64,000 bases of DNA from Erythrobacter ani (GCF_019204025.1 NZ_JAGSPB010000002.1:930001-994000), one strand, 5' to 3'; shown: positions 26,717 through 34,860, counted from the stretch's first letter. Numbers and translations are program-made. Notes: a model not told the origin generated them from the sequence alone.

Positions 26717-27211
26717 ATGCCTCAGATAGCCCAACTCGCTGAATTCTATTCCAGCCAGATTTTCTGGGTGCTGGTATTCTTCGGCATCACGTTTTTCCTT
26801 ATTGGACGCGGTATGGTGCCCAAGGTGATGGGCACGGTCGAACTGCGCGACAAGCAGATCGCCGACGACCTCGCGGCTGCTCAGGGCGCGCGCGATGCAG
26901 CGGATGAGCAGGAAGAAGCGTGGCGCGTTCGCGAGAACGAAAACCGTGCCGCTGCCCAGGCAAAAATTGCAGAGGCTAAGGCCGAAGCCGCGGCCAAGAC
27001 CGAGGCGAAGCTGGCGAAATCTCAGACCCGTCTCGATGCGAAGCTGGAACAGGCCGAAGCCGAAATCGAAGCCGCGCGCGAAAGCGCCATGGCCGAGATT
27101 GAGGACGTCGCCGCCGAGGCCACACAAGACATCGTCGCGCGCCTCGCAGGCGGCAAGGTCGACAAACGCACTGCAAGATCTGCGGTAAAGAAGGCGCTTA
27201 CCGATGCCTGA
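26717..27211 (+). CDS. F0F1 ATP synthase subunit b'
   Basis: The 164-aa protein has an N-terminal TM helix (FWVLVFFGITFFLIG, residues 15-31) and a long alanine/glutamate-rich coiled coil, the stator b' subunit that pairs with b in alphaproteobacteria and chloroplasts. It lies directly upstream of the classical b gene, with the last 8 nt overlapping (27204-27211). The gene pair b'-b is diagnostic of the alphaproteobacterial F0 operon. It is called atpG or atpF2 in different genomes, so no symbol is given. Confidence 0.93.
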   Translation: MPQIAQLAEFYSSQIFWVLVFFGITFFLIGRGMVPKVMGTVELRDKQIADDLAAAQGARDAADEQEEAWRVRENENRAAAQAKIAEAKAEAAAKTEAKLAKSQTRLDAKLEQAEAEIEAARESAMAEIEDVAAEATQDIVARLAGGKVDKRTARSAVKKALTDA

Positions 27212-27734
27212 TGCATTCACCATCCTCGCCGCGGCAGGCGCTGACTATGCACCGCCATCTGCCTTCGGCATCCAAGATTATGTGTGGGTGTCGCTGGCCA
27301 TGCTGGTGCTCATCATCGTGTTTGTCTGGAAAAAGGTGCCAGGCATGATAACCGGCGGTCTTGATAAGAAGATCGCCGAGATCAAACAGCAACTGGACGA
27401 GGCAAAGAGCCTTCGCGCGGAGGCGGAAACGCTGCGTGATGAATACGCCGCCAAGATCGCCAGCGCTGAAGAAGACGCGCAAAAGATGATGGAAGGCGCA
27501 CAGCGCGAAGCCGATGCCATCCTCGAAAAAGCTGAGACGGACAGTGAAGCGATGGTCGCACGCCGCAAGCGTATGGCCGAGGACAAGATCGCGGCGGCCG
27601 AACGTGATGCGGTCGCAGGCGTCAAAGCCAAGGCTGTCGAAGCAGCCGCCAGCGCCTCGCGAAAGCTCATTGCAGAGCGTCATACCAGCGAGGCCGATGC
27701 AAAGCTGGCCGACGAGGTCATTTCCTCGCTCTGA
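27204..27734 (+). CDS. atpF: F0F1 ATP synthase subunit b
   Basis: The 176-aa product has one N-terminal TM helix (VSLAMLVLIIVFVWKKVPG, about residues 30-48) and a long charged coiled coil (to about residue 160), forming the peripheral stalk with b'. Overlap with b' implies translational coupling, fitting 1:1 stoichiometry. A strong terminator follows at 27761, ending the F0 operon; the F1 genes are elsewhere, as usual in alphaproteobacteria. Confidence 0.95.
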   Translation: MPDAFTILAAAGADYAPPSAFGIQDYVWVSLAMLVLIIVFVWKKVPGMITGGLDKKIAEIKQQLDEAKSLRAEAETLRDEYAAKIASAEEDAQKMMEGAQREADAILEKAETDSEAMVARRKRMAEDKIAAAERDAVAGVKAKAVEAAASASRKLIAERHTSEADAKLADEVISSL

Positions 27735-27760
27735 GCGGAAGGTTCAGTTTCGAAAACGGA

Positions 27761-27800
27761 AGGGCGGTCCTGCTGCAAACCAGTGGGAACCGCCCTTTTT
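27761..27800 (+). terminator. Rho-independent terminator of the F0 ATP synthase operon
   Basis: An 8-bp stem (AGGGCGGT / ACCGCCCT) with a 20-nt loop is followed by five T. The 16-nt left flank and arm (CGGAAGGGCGGTCCTG) recurs exactly in the rplS terminator at 39928. Confidence 0.9.
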
Positions 27801-27805
27801 CGTAT

Positions 27806-28786
27806 TCAGCTTCCCGGTTCGAAGATCACTTTTCCAACGAGTTCACGATTCTTCATTGCCTCGAACCCCTCGCGCCATCGGCTGAGCGGCAGAACCCGGT
27901 CGATCGCTGGCGAGATCTGTTTGGTGGATGCCAGCTGAGCGATGGCGGCAGTGATCGACGCACCGCGTCCGGGAAAGCGGCGCGCATATTCCCCTGCGCG
28001 CAGGCCCACGATCGAGAACCCTTTTATCAATGGTATGTTGGCCGCGACCGTCGCGATACGTCCGCTCGTAAAACCTACAACGACCAATTTGCCCCCAAAA
28101 GCCGTGCATCTCGTCGACTCGTCGAAAATATCGCCGCCGACCGGATCGAACACGATGTCAGCCAGCGCACCTCCGGTGGTTTCGCTTACCTGCTCCCTGA
28201 ACCTCCCTTCGGCCAGGATGACCTCATCGGCCCGGTAAAGTTCGGCGACCTTCTCACGCTTTGCCTCCACACCCGTTGCAGCGATAACCTTGGCACCAAG
28301 CGCTTTGGCAAGATCTACAGCTGCGAGACCGACACCGCCACTCGCGCCGTGGATCAGCACCCACTGGTCCGCTTGCAAGTCACATAGTTCGACCAACCCT
28401 GTATACGCTGTAGAATAAGCGGCGCCCATCGCTGCGGCCGATGCATAATCGACGCCTTCCGGGATCGGCGAAAGACCACGCACCGGAATGCTTGCGATTT
28501 CGGCAAAGGCTCCGATCTTGTTCCCTCCCATTACCCGGTCACCGGGTGCGAATCCGCTGTCTGGATCGGCTTCGATCACCTGCCCAGCTAGTTCGAGTCC
28601 GCTGATGAAAGGGGGTTCGGGTTTGAACTGGTATTCGCCGCGCGTCATCAACAGGTCGGGATAGTTCAGCGAGGCAGCATGGACTCGGACCAGCACTTCA
28701 TCGGAACTACGGTTGGGGGCCCTCCCATCGACGAACTCCACCCCGCTGAGGTCGCTGCTAAGCTGTTGAACCTTTAACGCCTGCAC
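27806..28786 (-). CDS. NADPH:quinone oxidoreductase-like, zinc-independent MDR family
   Basis: The product of about 326 aa (from GTG 28786) belongs to the medium-chain dehydrogenase/reductase superfamily, quinone oxidoreductase branch. It has the N-terminal GroES-like domain (NYPDLLMTRGEYQFKP), the nucleotide motif GASGGVGLAAVDLAKALGA, FDPVGGDIF, and a C-terminal substrate region. No structural-zinc cysteine cluster is seen. Members reduce quinones, enoyl thioesters or other enones with NADPH. A longer frame reaching 28855 would overlap gloB by more than 60 nt and is unlikely; GTG 28786 lies 6 nt after the gloB stop, so the two are probably co-transcribed. Confidence 0.85.
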   Translation of the reverse strand: MQALKVQQLSSDLSGVEFVDGRAPNRSSDEVLVRVHAASLNYPDLLMTRGEYQFKPEPPFISGLELAGQVIEADPDSGFAPGDRVMGGNKIGAFAEIASIPVRGLSPIPEGVDYASAAAMGAAYSTAYTGLVELCDLQADQWVLIHGASGGVGLAAVDLAKALGAKVIAATGVEAKREKVAELYRADEVILAEGRFREQVSETTGGALADIVFDPVGGDIFDESTRCTAFGGKLVVVGFTSGRIATVAANIPLIKGFSIVGLRAGEYARRFPGRGASITAAIAQLASTKQISPAIDRVLPLSRWREGFEAMKNRELVGKVIFEPGS

Positions 28787-28791
28787 AGTCG

Positions 28792-29547
28792 TTAGAAATT
28801 GTCTTTGGCTTGGCGCAGCGCGGCAAAGGTTTCGTGTGGTTCGCTGCCGCCCCATTTTGCCATCATTGCAGGGTCGTCCGCGCGCAGAAATGGATTGGTG
28901 GCGAGTTCGCGTTTTAGGACGGTGGGCACGGTCGGCTCGCCCCGAGAGCGTTTATCTTTGATCTCGTCGACATAGGCATGGAGTGCCGCGTTGTCAGGAT
29001 CGGCGTGCAGCGCGAATTCGGCGTTCGCCTCCGTGTATTCGTGCGCGCAATAGAGCGTGGTGGCGGTCGACATGCGTTTGATCCGCTCGAGGCTCGACCA
29101 AAACTGCTTGGGCTCTCCTTCGAACATTCGCCCACACCCGAGCGCGAAAATTGCATCGCCCACGAACGCCATGCCCTCTTCCACGATGTGATAGGCAATG
29201 TGACCGTTGGTGTGGCCCGATACGTCGATAATGTCAGCGCGGTGTTCGCCAAGGTTCACGCAGTCGCCGTGGCTGACGACGCGGTCGATTGGAGACAGCT
29301 TTTCAACTTCTTTGGGTGCGAGGACGCGCGCGCCGGTGGCCTCGACAATGGCCTTGTTTCCGCCTGCGTGGTCAGGGTGCCAGTGTGTGTTCCAGATATG
29401 GGTGATGGTCCAGCCTTTGGCCTCGGCCTGTTTCAGATACTCTGCGGCATCGGGCGTATCGATCGCTGCGGTTTCATTCGTGACCGAATTGTGCAGCAGG
29501 AAGCCGTAATTATCGGACAGGCAGGGGAACTGATGGACAGTAAGCAT
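28792..29547 (-). CDS. gloB: Hydroxyacylglutathione hydrolase (glyoxalase II)
   Basis: GloB hydrolyses S-lactoylglutathione to lactate and glutathione, completing methylglyoxal detoxification. The 251-aa metallo-beta-lactamase-fold enzyme has the T-H-x-H-x-D-H binuclear metal motif (NTHWHPDHAGG), further ligands in SGHTNGHIAY and FVGDAIFALGCGR, and the C-terminal glutathione-binding segment (KRELATNPFLR). Length is standard. It is followed by a quinone oxidoreductase gene, and its upstream side is separated from rpsA by a terminator. Confidence 0.95.
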   Translation of the reverse strand: MLTVHQFPCLSDNYGFLLHNSVTNETAAIDTPDAAEYLKQAEAKGWTITHIWNTHWHPDHAGGNKAIVEATGARVLAPKEVEKLSPIDRVVSHGDCVNLGEHRADIIDVSGHTNGHIAYHIVEEGMAFVGDAIFALGCGRMFEGEPKQFWSSLERIKRMSTATTLYCAHEYTEANAEFALHADPDNAALHAYVDEIKDKRSRGEPTVPTVLKRELATNPFLRADDPAMMAKWGGSEPHETFAALRQAKDNF

Positions 29548-29580
29548 GCGCTCGATCCTACATCGGGTCGTCCAATGAGA

Positions 29581-29616
29581 AAAGGCCCGCTCTCCCGAAG
29601 GGAGAACGGGCCTTTG
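29581..29616 (-). terminator. Rho-independent terminator of rpsA (minus strand)
   Basis: A long near-perfect hairpin (AAAGGCCCG...CGGGCCTTT, inner arms CTCTCC/GGGAGA, loop CGAA) ends in TTTT on the minus strand, 24 bp after the rpsA stop. T-rich sequence also follows on the plus strand, but no plus-strand gene precedes it. Confidence 0.85.
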
Positions 29617-29639
29617 ATTTTGCCATAATGGCGGTTGGT

Positions 29640-31346
29640 TTAGTCGTCGCTCTTCTTCAGAGCTTCGCCAAGAATGTCGCCGAGCGATGCGCCGCTGTCG
29701 GATGAACCGAACTGCTGCACTGCTTCCTTCTCTTCGGCGATTTGACGCGCCTTGATCGAGAAGTTCGGCTTCTTCGAACGGTCGAAACCGGTGACCATTG
29801 CGTCGACCTTGCTGCCAACCTGGAAGCGGTCGGGACGCTGCTCGTCGCGGTCGCGGCCGAGGTCCGAACGCTTGATGAAGCCGGTCGCACCATCGTCGCC
29901 AACCTGAACTTCGAGACCGCCATCGCGGACTTCGAGAACGGTGACAGTGACGGTCTGACCCTTGCGCAGCGCGCTGGCATCGGCGCCATCTGCCGAAGGC
30001 GCGCCCTTTTCGAGCTGCTTCATGCCGAGGCTAATGCGCTCTTTCTCGACATCGACGTCAAGAACGACCGCCTTGACCTGTTCACCCTTGCGGTGAAGCG
30101 CCAGCGCGTCTTCGCCCGAAATGCCCCAGGCGATGTCCGACATGTGGACCATGCCGTCGACGTCGCCGTCGAGACCGATGAACAGACCGAACTCGGTAGC
30201 ATTCTTGACTTCGCCTTCGACTTCGGCGCCAACCGGATACTTCTCGGCAAACTCGTCCCAAGGATTGCCCTGAGCCTGTTTGAGACCGAGCGAAATCCGA
30301 CGCTTTTCGCTGTCGACTTCGAGGACCATCACTTCGACTTCCTGCGAAGTGCTGACGATCTTGCCAGGGTGGACGTTCTTCTTGGTCCAGCTCATCTCGC
30401 TGACGTGAACGAGGCCTTCGATGCCTGCTTCCAACTCGACGAAAGCACCATATTCGGTGATGTTGGTAACGGTACCCGAGAGCTTCGCGCCCACCGGATA
30501 CTTCGCCGCCACGCCATCCCACGGATCGCTTTCGAGCTGCTTCATACCAAGGCTGATGCGCTGCGTATCGGAATTGATGCGCACGATCTGCACAGTTACG
30601 ATCTGGCCGATTTCGATGATCTCACTCGGGTGATTGACCCGCTTGTAGCTCATGTCGGTGACGTGCAGCAGGCCGTCGATGCCGCCGAGGTCTACGAATG
30701 CACCGTAATCGGTGATGTTCTTGACCACGCCGTCGATAACCTGACCTTCGGCCAGCTTGTCGATCAGCTCGCTGCGCTGTTCGGCGCGCGTTTCTTCGAG
30801 AACGGCTCGGCGCGAGACCACAATGTTGCCGCGGCGACGATCCATTTTCAGGATCTGGAACGGCTGCGGCATGTCCATCAGCGGGGTGACATCGCGCACC
30901 GGGCGGATATCCACCTGGCTGCCGGGCAGGAAGGCCACTGCGCCGTCGAGATCGACGGTGAAGCCGCCTTTGACGCGACCGAAGATGCGGCCTTCGACAC
31001 GGGCGCTTTCGCCAAATTCGTTTTCAAGCTTGTCCCAAGCCGCTTCGCGGCGGGCGCGGTCGCGGCTGAGCATTGCTTCGCCGTCGGCGTTCTCCACGCG
31101 GTCGACATACACTTCGACTTCGCTACCGACTTCGAGACCATGCTCGTCTTCGCCGCGCGCGAATTCCTTCAGATTGATGCGGCCTTCAGATTTGAGGCCT
31201 ACGTCGACCACGGCCATGCCGGCTTCGATCGCAGTTACGGTGCCTTTCACAACGCGGCCTTCGAAACCGTCGCTGTCGGCGCCGCCGAGTTGTTCGTTGA
31301 GAAGCGCTTCGAAATCGTCGCGCGTAGGGTTGGGCGAAGTCGCCAT
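29640..31346 (-). CDS. rpsA: 30S ribosomal protein S1
   Basis: S1 binds mRNA on the 30S subunit and aids initiation on structured or leader-containing messages. From ATG 31346 the product is 568 aa, full length. Six S1/OB repeats are visible, starting at about residue 38 (EGRVVKGTVTAI), with the typical units VVKNITDYGAFVDLGGIDGLLH, VTNITEYGAFVELEAGIEGLVH and VKNATEFGLFIGLDGDVDGMVH; a Ser/Asp-rich tail follows. No clear Shine-Dalgarno precedes the ATG, as is known for rpsA, whose own product regulates its translation. An upstream in-frame start exists but is not S1-like. Confidence 0.97.
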   Translation of the reverse strand: MATSPNPTRDDFEALLNEQLGGADSDGFEGRVVKGTVTAIEAGMAVVDVGLKSEGRINLKEFARGEDEHGLEVGSEVEVYVDRVENADGEAMLSRDRARREAAWDKLENEFGESARVEGRIFGRVKGGFTVDLDGAVAFLPGSQVDIRPVRDVTPLMDMPQPFQILKMDRRRGNIVVSRRAVLEETRAEQRSELIDKLAEGQVIDGVVKNITDYGAFVDLGGIDGLLHVTDMSYKRVNHPSEIIEIGQIVTVQIVRINSDTQRISLGMKQLESDPWDGVAAKYPVGAKLSGTVTNITEYGAFVELEAGIEGLVHVSEMSWTKKNVHPGKIVSTSQEVEVMVLEVDSEKRRISLGLKQAQGNPWDEFAEKYPVGAEVEGEVKNATEFGLFIGLDGDVDGMVHMSDIAWGISGEDALALHRKGEQVKAVVLDVDVEKERISLGMKQLEKGAPSADGADASALRKGQTVTVTVLEVRDGGLEVQVGDDGATGFIKRSDLGRDRDEQRPDRFQVGSKVDAMVTGFDRSKKPNFSIKARQIAEEKEAVQQFGSSDSGASLGDILGEALKKSDD

Positions 31347-31636
31347 AAGAGGAATAATCCTGTCTATCGTTTTGCTACCGGCCACCGGTTTTCCGGGGTC
31401 TTAAACTGCCTCCCACGCACCATTGCGAGGGCTAGCAGGGCAAGAGGCCGACGTCTGCGCGAGGCCGGATGCCGCCGCTCAGGTCCATACAATCATTCCG
31501 AAGTATTCCGGGGATTGCGGGGACGGGCGCGCGACTAAGCGATCCGGGCTGCGAAAGCAAGCGGAATGCGCTGTGTTGCAGGTCGGCCAAGCCTAGCGAG
31601 ATACGGGCCGAGTGCCGCTGATTTTTCTTCAGCAGC
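31347..31636 (-). other. 290-bp spacer/leader between cmk and rpsA
   Basis: No coding frame is convincing here on either strand. It is the longest untranslated stretch in the block and should hold the rpsA promoter and 5' leader. On the minus strand CTTGCTTT and GCTTAGTC sit about 17 bp apart and could be a -35/-10 pair. This is weak pattern evidence only. Confidence 0.35.
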
Positions 31637-32263
31637 CTACTGTTCAGGCAGGGTCTGCTCCACCGCCTCCAGTACTGTTTCGAATACCTGATCGCGGTCG
31701 AAGCTGGTCGTGTCGATGATGAGCGCGTCCGGCGCAGCTTTCAACGGGGCGTCGGTTCGATTGATATCGCGGGCGTCGCGCCTTGCTATGTCTGCTTCGA
31801 CCTCGGCCAATTGCACCTCGATGCCGCGATCCGTCATCTCGAGCCATCGCCGCCGCGCACGCTCCTGAACGCTCGCGGTGATGAACAGCTTCACATCGGC
31901 TTCCGGCGCGATGACCGTGCCGATATCGCGTCCATCGAGGATTGCGCCGCCGGGCTGCGTCGCGAATATCCGTTGCCGTTCGAACAGCTTTTTCCGGACG
32001 CCGGGATGGACAGACACCCGGCTCGCCAGGCCTCCGACATCCTCTGAGCGCAGGATGTCATCTGCCAGCAATTCATCGTCGAATTCGCATGCGGTGACCG
32101 CATCCGCCTCGACATCGGGGTTACCGCCGTTCAGCCAGACCTGCTGGCCGACCGCGCGATAGAGCAGGCCGGTATCGAGGAGCGGAAGATCGAGATGCGC
32201 TGCAAGCCTTCTTGCAATGGTGCCCTTGCCCGACGCGGTCGGGCCGTCGACGGCGATGATCAT
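31637..32263 (-). CDS. cmk: Cytidylate kinase
   Basis: Cmk phosphorylates CMP and dCMP to the diphosphates. The 208-aa product has the P-loop GPTASGKGTIARRLA, the LLDTGLLYRAVG nucleotide-binding segment, LDGRDIGTVI and the lid motif RRDARDINRTDAPLK. Length is standard. Its ATG overlaps the stop of the upstream small membrane protein by 4 nt. The aroA-cmk-rpsA order is widely conserved in proteobacteria; two small membrane-protein genes interrupt it here. Confidence 0.96.
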   Translation of the reverse strand: MIIAVDGPTASGKGTIARRLAAHLDLPLLDTGLLYRAVGQQVWLNGGNPDVEADAVTACEFDDELLADDILRSEDVGGLASRVSVHPGVRKKLFERQRIFATQPGGAILDGRDIGTVIAPEADVKLFITASVQERARRRWLEMTDRGIEVQLAEVEADIARRDARDINRTDAPLKAAPDALIIDTTSFDRDQVFETVLEAVEQTLPEQ

Positions 32264-32469
32264 GAGAAAATGTCCTTGGCCTTTTGCCGCGAAAGCGGGC
32301 GGCGCTCCCTAGGACGCCAACGAAAATGAAGCACCATCAATCCTACGCCGGCTGCGGCAAGATTGATGCCCAAAAGCATCCAGTCGGCGGCGCCATCGTT
32401 CCAGTAGAGCGCCGAGCCGACGGCGAATACGACAAGGATAGCGGCGGCGAAGATGCGGCGTCTAATCAC
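32260..32469 (-). CDS. Small membrane protein, 69 aa, between aroA and cmk
   Basis: The frame from GTG 32469 (overlapping the upstream TGA as GTGA) to TGA 32260 (overlapping the cmk ATG) encodes 69 aa: a basic N-terminus (VIRRR), two TM helices (IFAAAILVVFAVGSALYW and WMLLGINLAAAGVGLMVLHF) and an Arg/Lys-rich cytoplasmic tail (RWRPRERRPLSRQKAKD). The reading frame stays open further upstream, but that part is in the shadow of the preceding gene. Function unknown. Confidence 0.7.
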   Translation of the reverse strand: MIRRRIFAAAILVVFAVGSALYWNDGAADWMLLGINLAAAGVGLMVLHFRWRPRERRPLSRQKAKDIFS

Positions 32470-32738
32470 GTCGGCTTTGTGTCGCGGCGCTTGCGAGCGC
32501 GCAACGCCTTGAAGAGACCGAAGATGGCTATCGCAGCCCAAAACCCCTCCAGCACAAGGCTGGGCCAATTGGTGTGAACCATCAGTGACACTGTTAGCAA
32601 CGCGGCGCCAGACAAGTTGACGCCGTGCAGAACGAACGGGTTCGGCTTTTCGACATAAGTGAGATAGGCGTACGCGCCGATAATGCAGGCAGTGCCAACG
32701 AAGCCGACATAGCTCGCCCAATCGAGATCAGCGATCAC
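32466..32738 (-). CDS. CBU_0592-like small membrane protein, 90 aa
   Basis: Starting at GTG 32738, which overlaps the aroA stop (GTGA), this product has three hydrophobic helices (YVGFVGTACIIGAYAYL, FVLHGVNLSGAALLTVSL, WPSLVLEGFWAAIAIFGLFKAL) and a basic tail. The pattern 'GxxG...AYxxL...HxxNLxGA...NWPS...E..W..I' matches the widespread CBU_0592-type domain of unknown function found in short membrane proteins. It is translationally coupled at both ends. Confidence 0.8.
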   Translation of the reverse strand: MIADLDWASYVGFVGTACIIGAYAYLTYVEKPNPFVLHGVNLSGAALLTVSLMVHTNWPSLVLEGFWAAIAIFGLFKALRARKRRDTKPT

Positions 32739-34123
32739 TGCGTTGCTCCTGCCAGAAGGTCCATGAATGTCGGAAAGCTCGTCGCAATCGGGGCGGTGTC
32801 GTCAACGCGCACTCCGGAGCGGCTCGCCAGGCCAGCAACCGCCATGCTCATCGCGATGCGGTGATCCAGATTCGTCTCGACGCTGGTGCTTTCCGGTGTG
32901 CCGGTGAGCGGATCGCCGCCGGTGCCGTGAATCGTCAGGCCGTCATCGTGTTCTTCCACGCGCGCACCTGCTAAAGTCAGCGCTTCGGCCATGACCGACA
33001 GCCGGTCGCTTTCCTTCACGCGCAATTCTTCGAGTCCGCTCGTGCGCGTAGTGCCTTGCGCGAGCGAAGCGGCGACGAACAGCGCGGGAAATTCATCAAT
33101 CATGCTGGGGGCGAGCGCAGGGTCTATATCTGCTCCGGTCAGTGCCGAATGGCGCACCTGCAGATCGGCCACCGACTCGCCGCCAACATCTCGCGGGTTC
33201 AGCTCGTCGATCGATCCCCCCATTTGGCGCAGGGCGTGCACAATTCCTGCGCGTGTCGTGTTCATTCCGACATTCTCGATGATGATGTCGCTTCCCGGTA
33301 CAATAAGTGCTGCCACGATGAAAAAGGCTGCTGATGAGGGATCACCGGGGACTACAACGCATTGAGGGGTGAGATCAGCCTCGCCATGGATTGAGATCAG
33401 GCGCTCACCATCCTGCTTGCCGATTTCTATATGCGCTCCGAAGCCTGCAAGCATCCGCTCGGTATGATCGCGGGTTGCGATCGGCTCGATCACGCTAGTG
33501 ATGCCGGGCGTGTTGAGTCCTGCAAGCAGCACCGCGCTCTTTACTTGCGCGCTGGCGACCGGAAGTCGGTAGGTTATCGGGGTTGCCGGAAGAGCACCGC
33601 GCAGCGTCAACGGCAGGGTTCCCCCGGAAGAGGCCTCGAAATTTGCGCCCATCTGCGAAAGCGGTTCGATTACTCGGTTCATCGGGCGCCCCGACAAGCT
33701 GGCATCGCCGGTGAAGGTCGCACTGAAGCCCTGGCTGGCCAGCAATCCCATCAAAAGCCGCGTCGATGTTCCGGAATTGCCCATGTTGAGCGCCTGTCGC
33801 GGCTCCAGCAGGCTACCAGCACCAACGCCGTGGACGCGCCATGTGCCGCTATCGCCGCGCTCGATACCGGCCCCCAGCTGCCGCATGGCGGATGCGGTGG
33901 CGAGTACATCCTCTCCTTCCAACAAGCCATCAATCGTGCTCTCGCCTACGGCAAGCGAGGCAAACATCAACGCGCGGTGGCTGATCGATTTGTCGCCGGG
34001 AACGCGGATAGTTCCCGTGAGCGGACCGGAAGTATGAAATGTGTGGGCTGGCAATTGCGAAGGTCCGTGATTACGTCGGCGTCCGAGACGCGTTGCTTTG
34101 ACAGTGCCCCGTGCATCTGGCAA
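32735..34123 (-). CDS. aroA: 3-phosphoshikimate 1-carboxyvinyltransferase (EPSP synthase), CP4-like class
   Basis: AroA joins PEP to shikimate-3-phosphate in aromatic amino acid synthesis. Up to 462 aa are open. The segments PGDKSISHRALM, RPMNRVIEPL, ASAQVKSAVLLAGLNTPG, EPIATRDHTERML, PGDPSSAAF and LEELRVKESDRLS match the Agrobacterium CP4 (class II) type closely. The PEP-site motif reads GNSGTSTR: the position that is Ala in CP4 is Gly here. The start is uncertain. TTG 34123 gives an odd basic leader, and conserved sequence begins only near residue 30, so a start near 34054 (TTG) is possible. It heads the operon to cmk and rpsA. Confidence 0.93.
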   Translation of the reverse strand: MPDARGTVKATRLGRRRNHGPSQLPAHTFHTSGPLTGTIRVPGDKSISHRALMFASLAVGESTIDGLLEGEDVLATASAMRQLGAGIERGDSGTWRVHGVGAGSLLEPRQALNMGNSGTSTRLLMGLLASQGFSATFTGDASLSGRPMNRVIEPLSQMGANFEASSGGTLPLTLRGALPATPITYRLPVASAQVKSAVLLAGLNTPGITSVIEPIATRDHTERMLAGFGAHIEIGKQDGERLISIHGEADLTPQCVVVPGDPSSAAFFIVAALIVPGSDIIIENVGMNTTRAGIVHALRQMGGSIDELNPRDVGGESVADLQVRHSALTGADIDPALAPSMIDEFPALFVAASLAQGTTRTSGLEELRVKESDRLSVMAEALTLAGARVEEHDDGLTIHGTGGDPLTGTPESTSVETNLDHRIAMSMAVAGLASRSGVRVDDTAPIATSFPTFMDLLAGATQ

Positions 34124-34221
34124 GGCGCGCCGCGATCTTGATTCCGGTATGATCCGGTCCCAATAAAATACGAAATCACGCAGCCGCCAGATGGGCGGGC
34201 AAGACTAAGGATTTAGTGAGA

Positions 34222-34569
34222 ATGGCCAAGCCAGAATGGGGCACCAAGCGTTCCTGCCCCAAATGCGGGGAACGCTTCTACGACCTCGGCAACGATGAGC
34301 CTGTGACCTGCATCGAGTGCGGCGAAGAATGGTACCCCGAACCGGTGCTGAAATCGAAGCAGCCGATCCCTTTCGATGATGCCAAGAAGAAGAAGGATGG
34401 CGAGGCCGACAGCGATCTTTCCGGCGACGACGATGAAGATGATGAACTGAAAGACATCGAGAACATCGACGACGAAGAAGATTCGCCCGATAACGACGTC
34501 GATCTCGGCGGAGACGATGACCTTGGCGTGGCCAAAGGCAAGGGCGACGACGACGACGACGACAATTAA
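34222..34569 (+). CDS. FYDLN acid-domain protein (TIGR02300 family), 115 aa
   Basis: Start ATG 34222 follows AAGGATTTAG. The N-terminal 45 residues form a zinc-ribbon-like unit with C12-x2-C15 and C30-x2-C33 around the motif F-Y-D-L-G-N/D. The rest is an extremely acidic, low-complexity tail of Asp/Glu/Lys, ending in six consecutive Asp and one Asn. The family is almost confined to alphaproteobacteria and has no established function. The gene is monocistronic, followed by a hairpin and a tRNA gene. Confidence 0.9.
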   Translation: MAKPEWGTKRSCPKCGERFYDLGNDEPVTCIECGEEWYPEPVLKSKQPIPFDDAKKKKDGEADSDLSGDDDEDDELKDIENIDDEEDSPDNDVDLGGDDDLGVAKGKGDDDDDDN

Positions 34570-34583
34570 TTCTTGCTTTTCGC

Positions 34584-34611
34584 AGGGAGCGGTCTTATCG
34601 GAGCGCTCCCT
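34584..34611 (+). terminator. Probable terminator hairpin after the FYDLN gene
   Basis: A perfect 8-bp stem (AGGGAGCG / CGCTCCCT) with a 12-nt loop lies 15 bp after the stop. Only two T follow, so termination efficiency is doubtful. Confidence 0.5.
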
Positions 34612-34663
34612 TGCGAGAGCAGGGTTTTGGCCTTATATTTCGTAGGGTCACAATCGATGAAAC

Positions 34664-34739
34664 GGGGCCTTAGCTCAGCTGGGAGAGCGCAACACTGGCA
34701 GTGTTGAGGTCAGCGGTTCGATCCCGCTAGGCTCCACCA
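34664..34739 (+). tRNA. tRNA-Ala (anticodon GGC)
   Basis: A complete cloverleaf of 76 nt with encoded CCA. The acceptor is GGGGCCT pairing with AGGCTCC and carries the G3:U70 wobble that identifies alanine tRNA. The D arm is GCTC...GAGC, the anticodon arm CAACA-CTGGCAG-TGTTG with anticodon GGC, and the T arm AGCGG-TTCGATC-CCGCT. It reads GCC and GCU codons. Confidence 0.97.
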
Positions 34740-34860
34740 TCGATCAAGATTCAAGTCGAACCTTCTTGAGAAGGTTTCGCACGCTGGCCAACGAGGTTTC
34801 GTTCGCCGGCGTTTTTCGCGTTTGATCCATGTCGCGATTGGCATGAGGGAGTTAGAGACG

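Noticed and set aside
26900..27180. Repetitive GCC/GAA-rich DNA in atpF genes as a repeat element
   Set aside because: It encodes the Ala/Glu coiled coil of subunits b' and b; no exact repeats.
29742..31538. 598-codon plus-strand frame across rpsA
   Set aside because: Antisense shadow of the repetitive S1 gene; His/Asp-rich peptide with no domain.
32260..32721. 153-codon version of the 69-aa membrane protein
   Set aside because: The upstream half is an out-of-frame reading of the CBU_0592-like gene; GTG 32469 with a GTGA overlap is the better start.
34369..34569. Asp/Glu repeat (GAC/GAT/GAA-rich DNA) as a microsatellite or CRISPR-like repeat
   Set aside because: The DNA repetition is explained by the polyacidic tail of the FYDLN protein; unit length is irregular and in frame.
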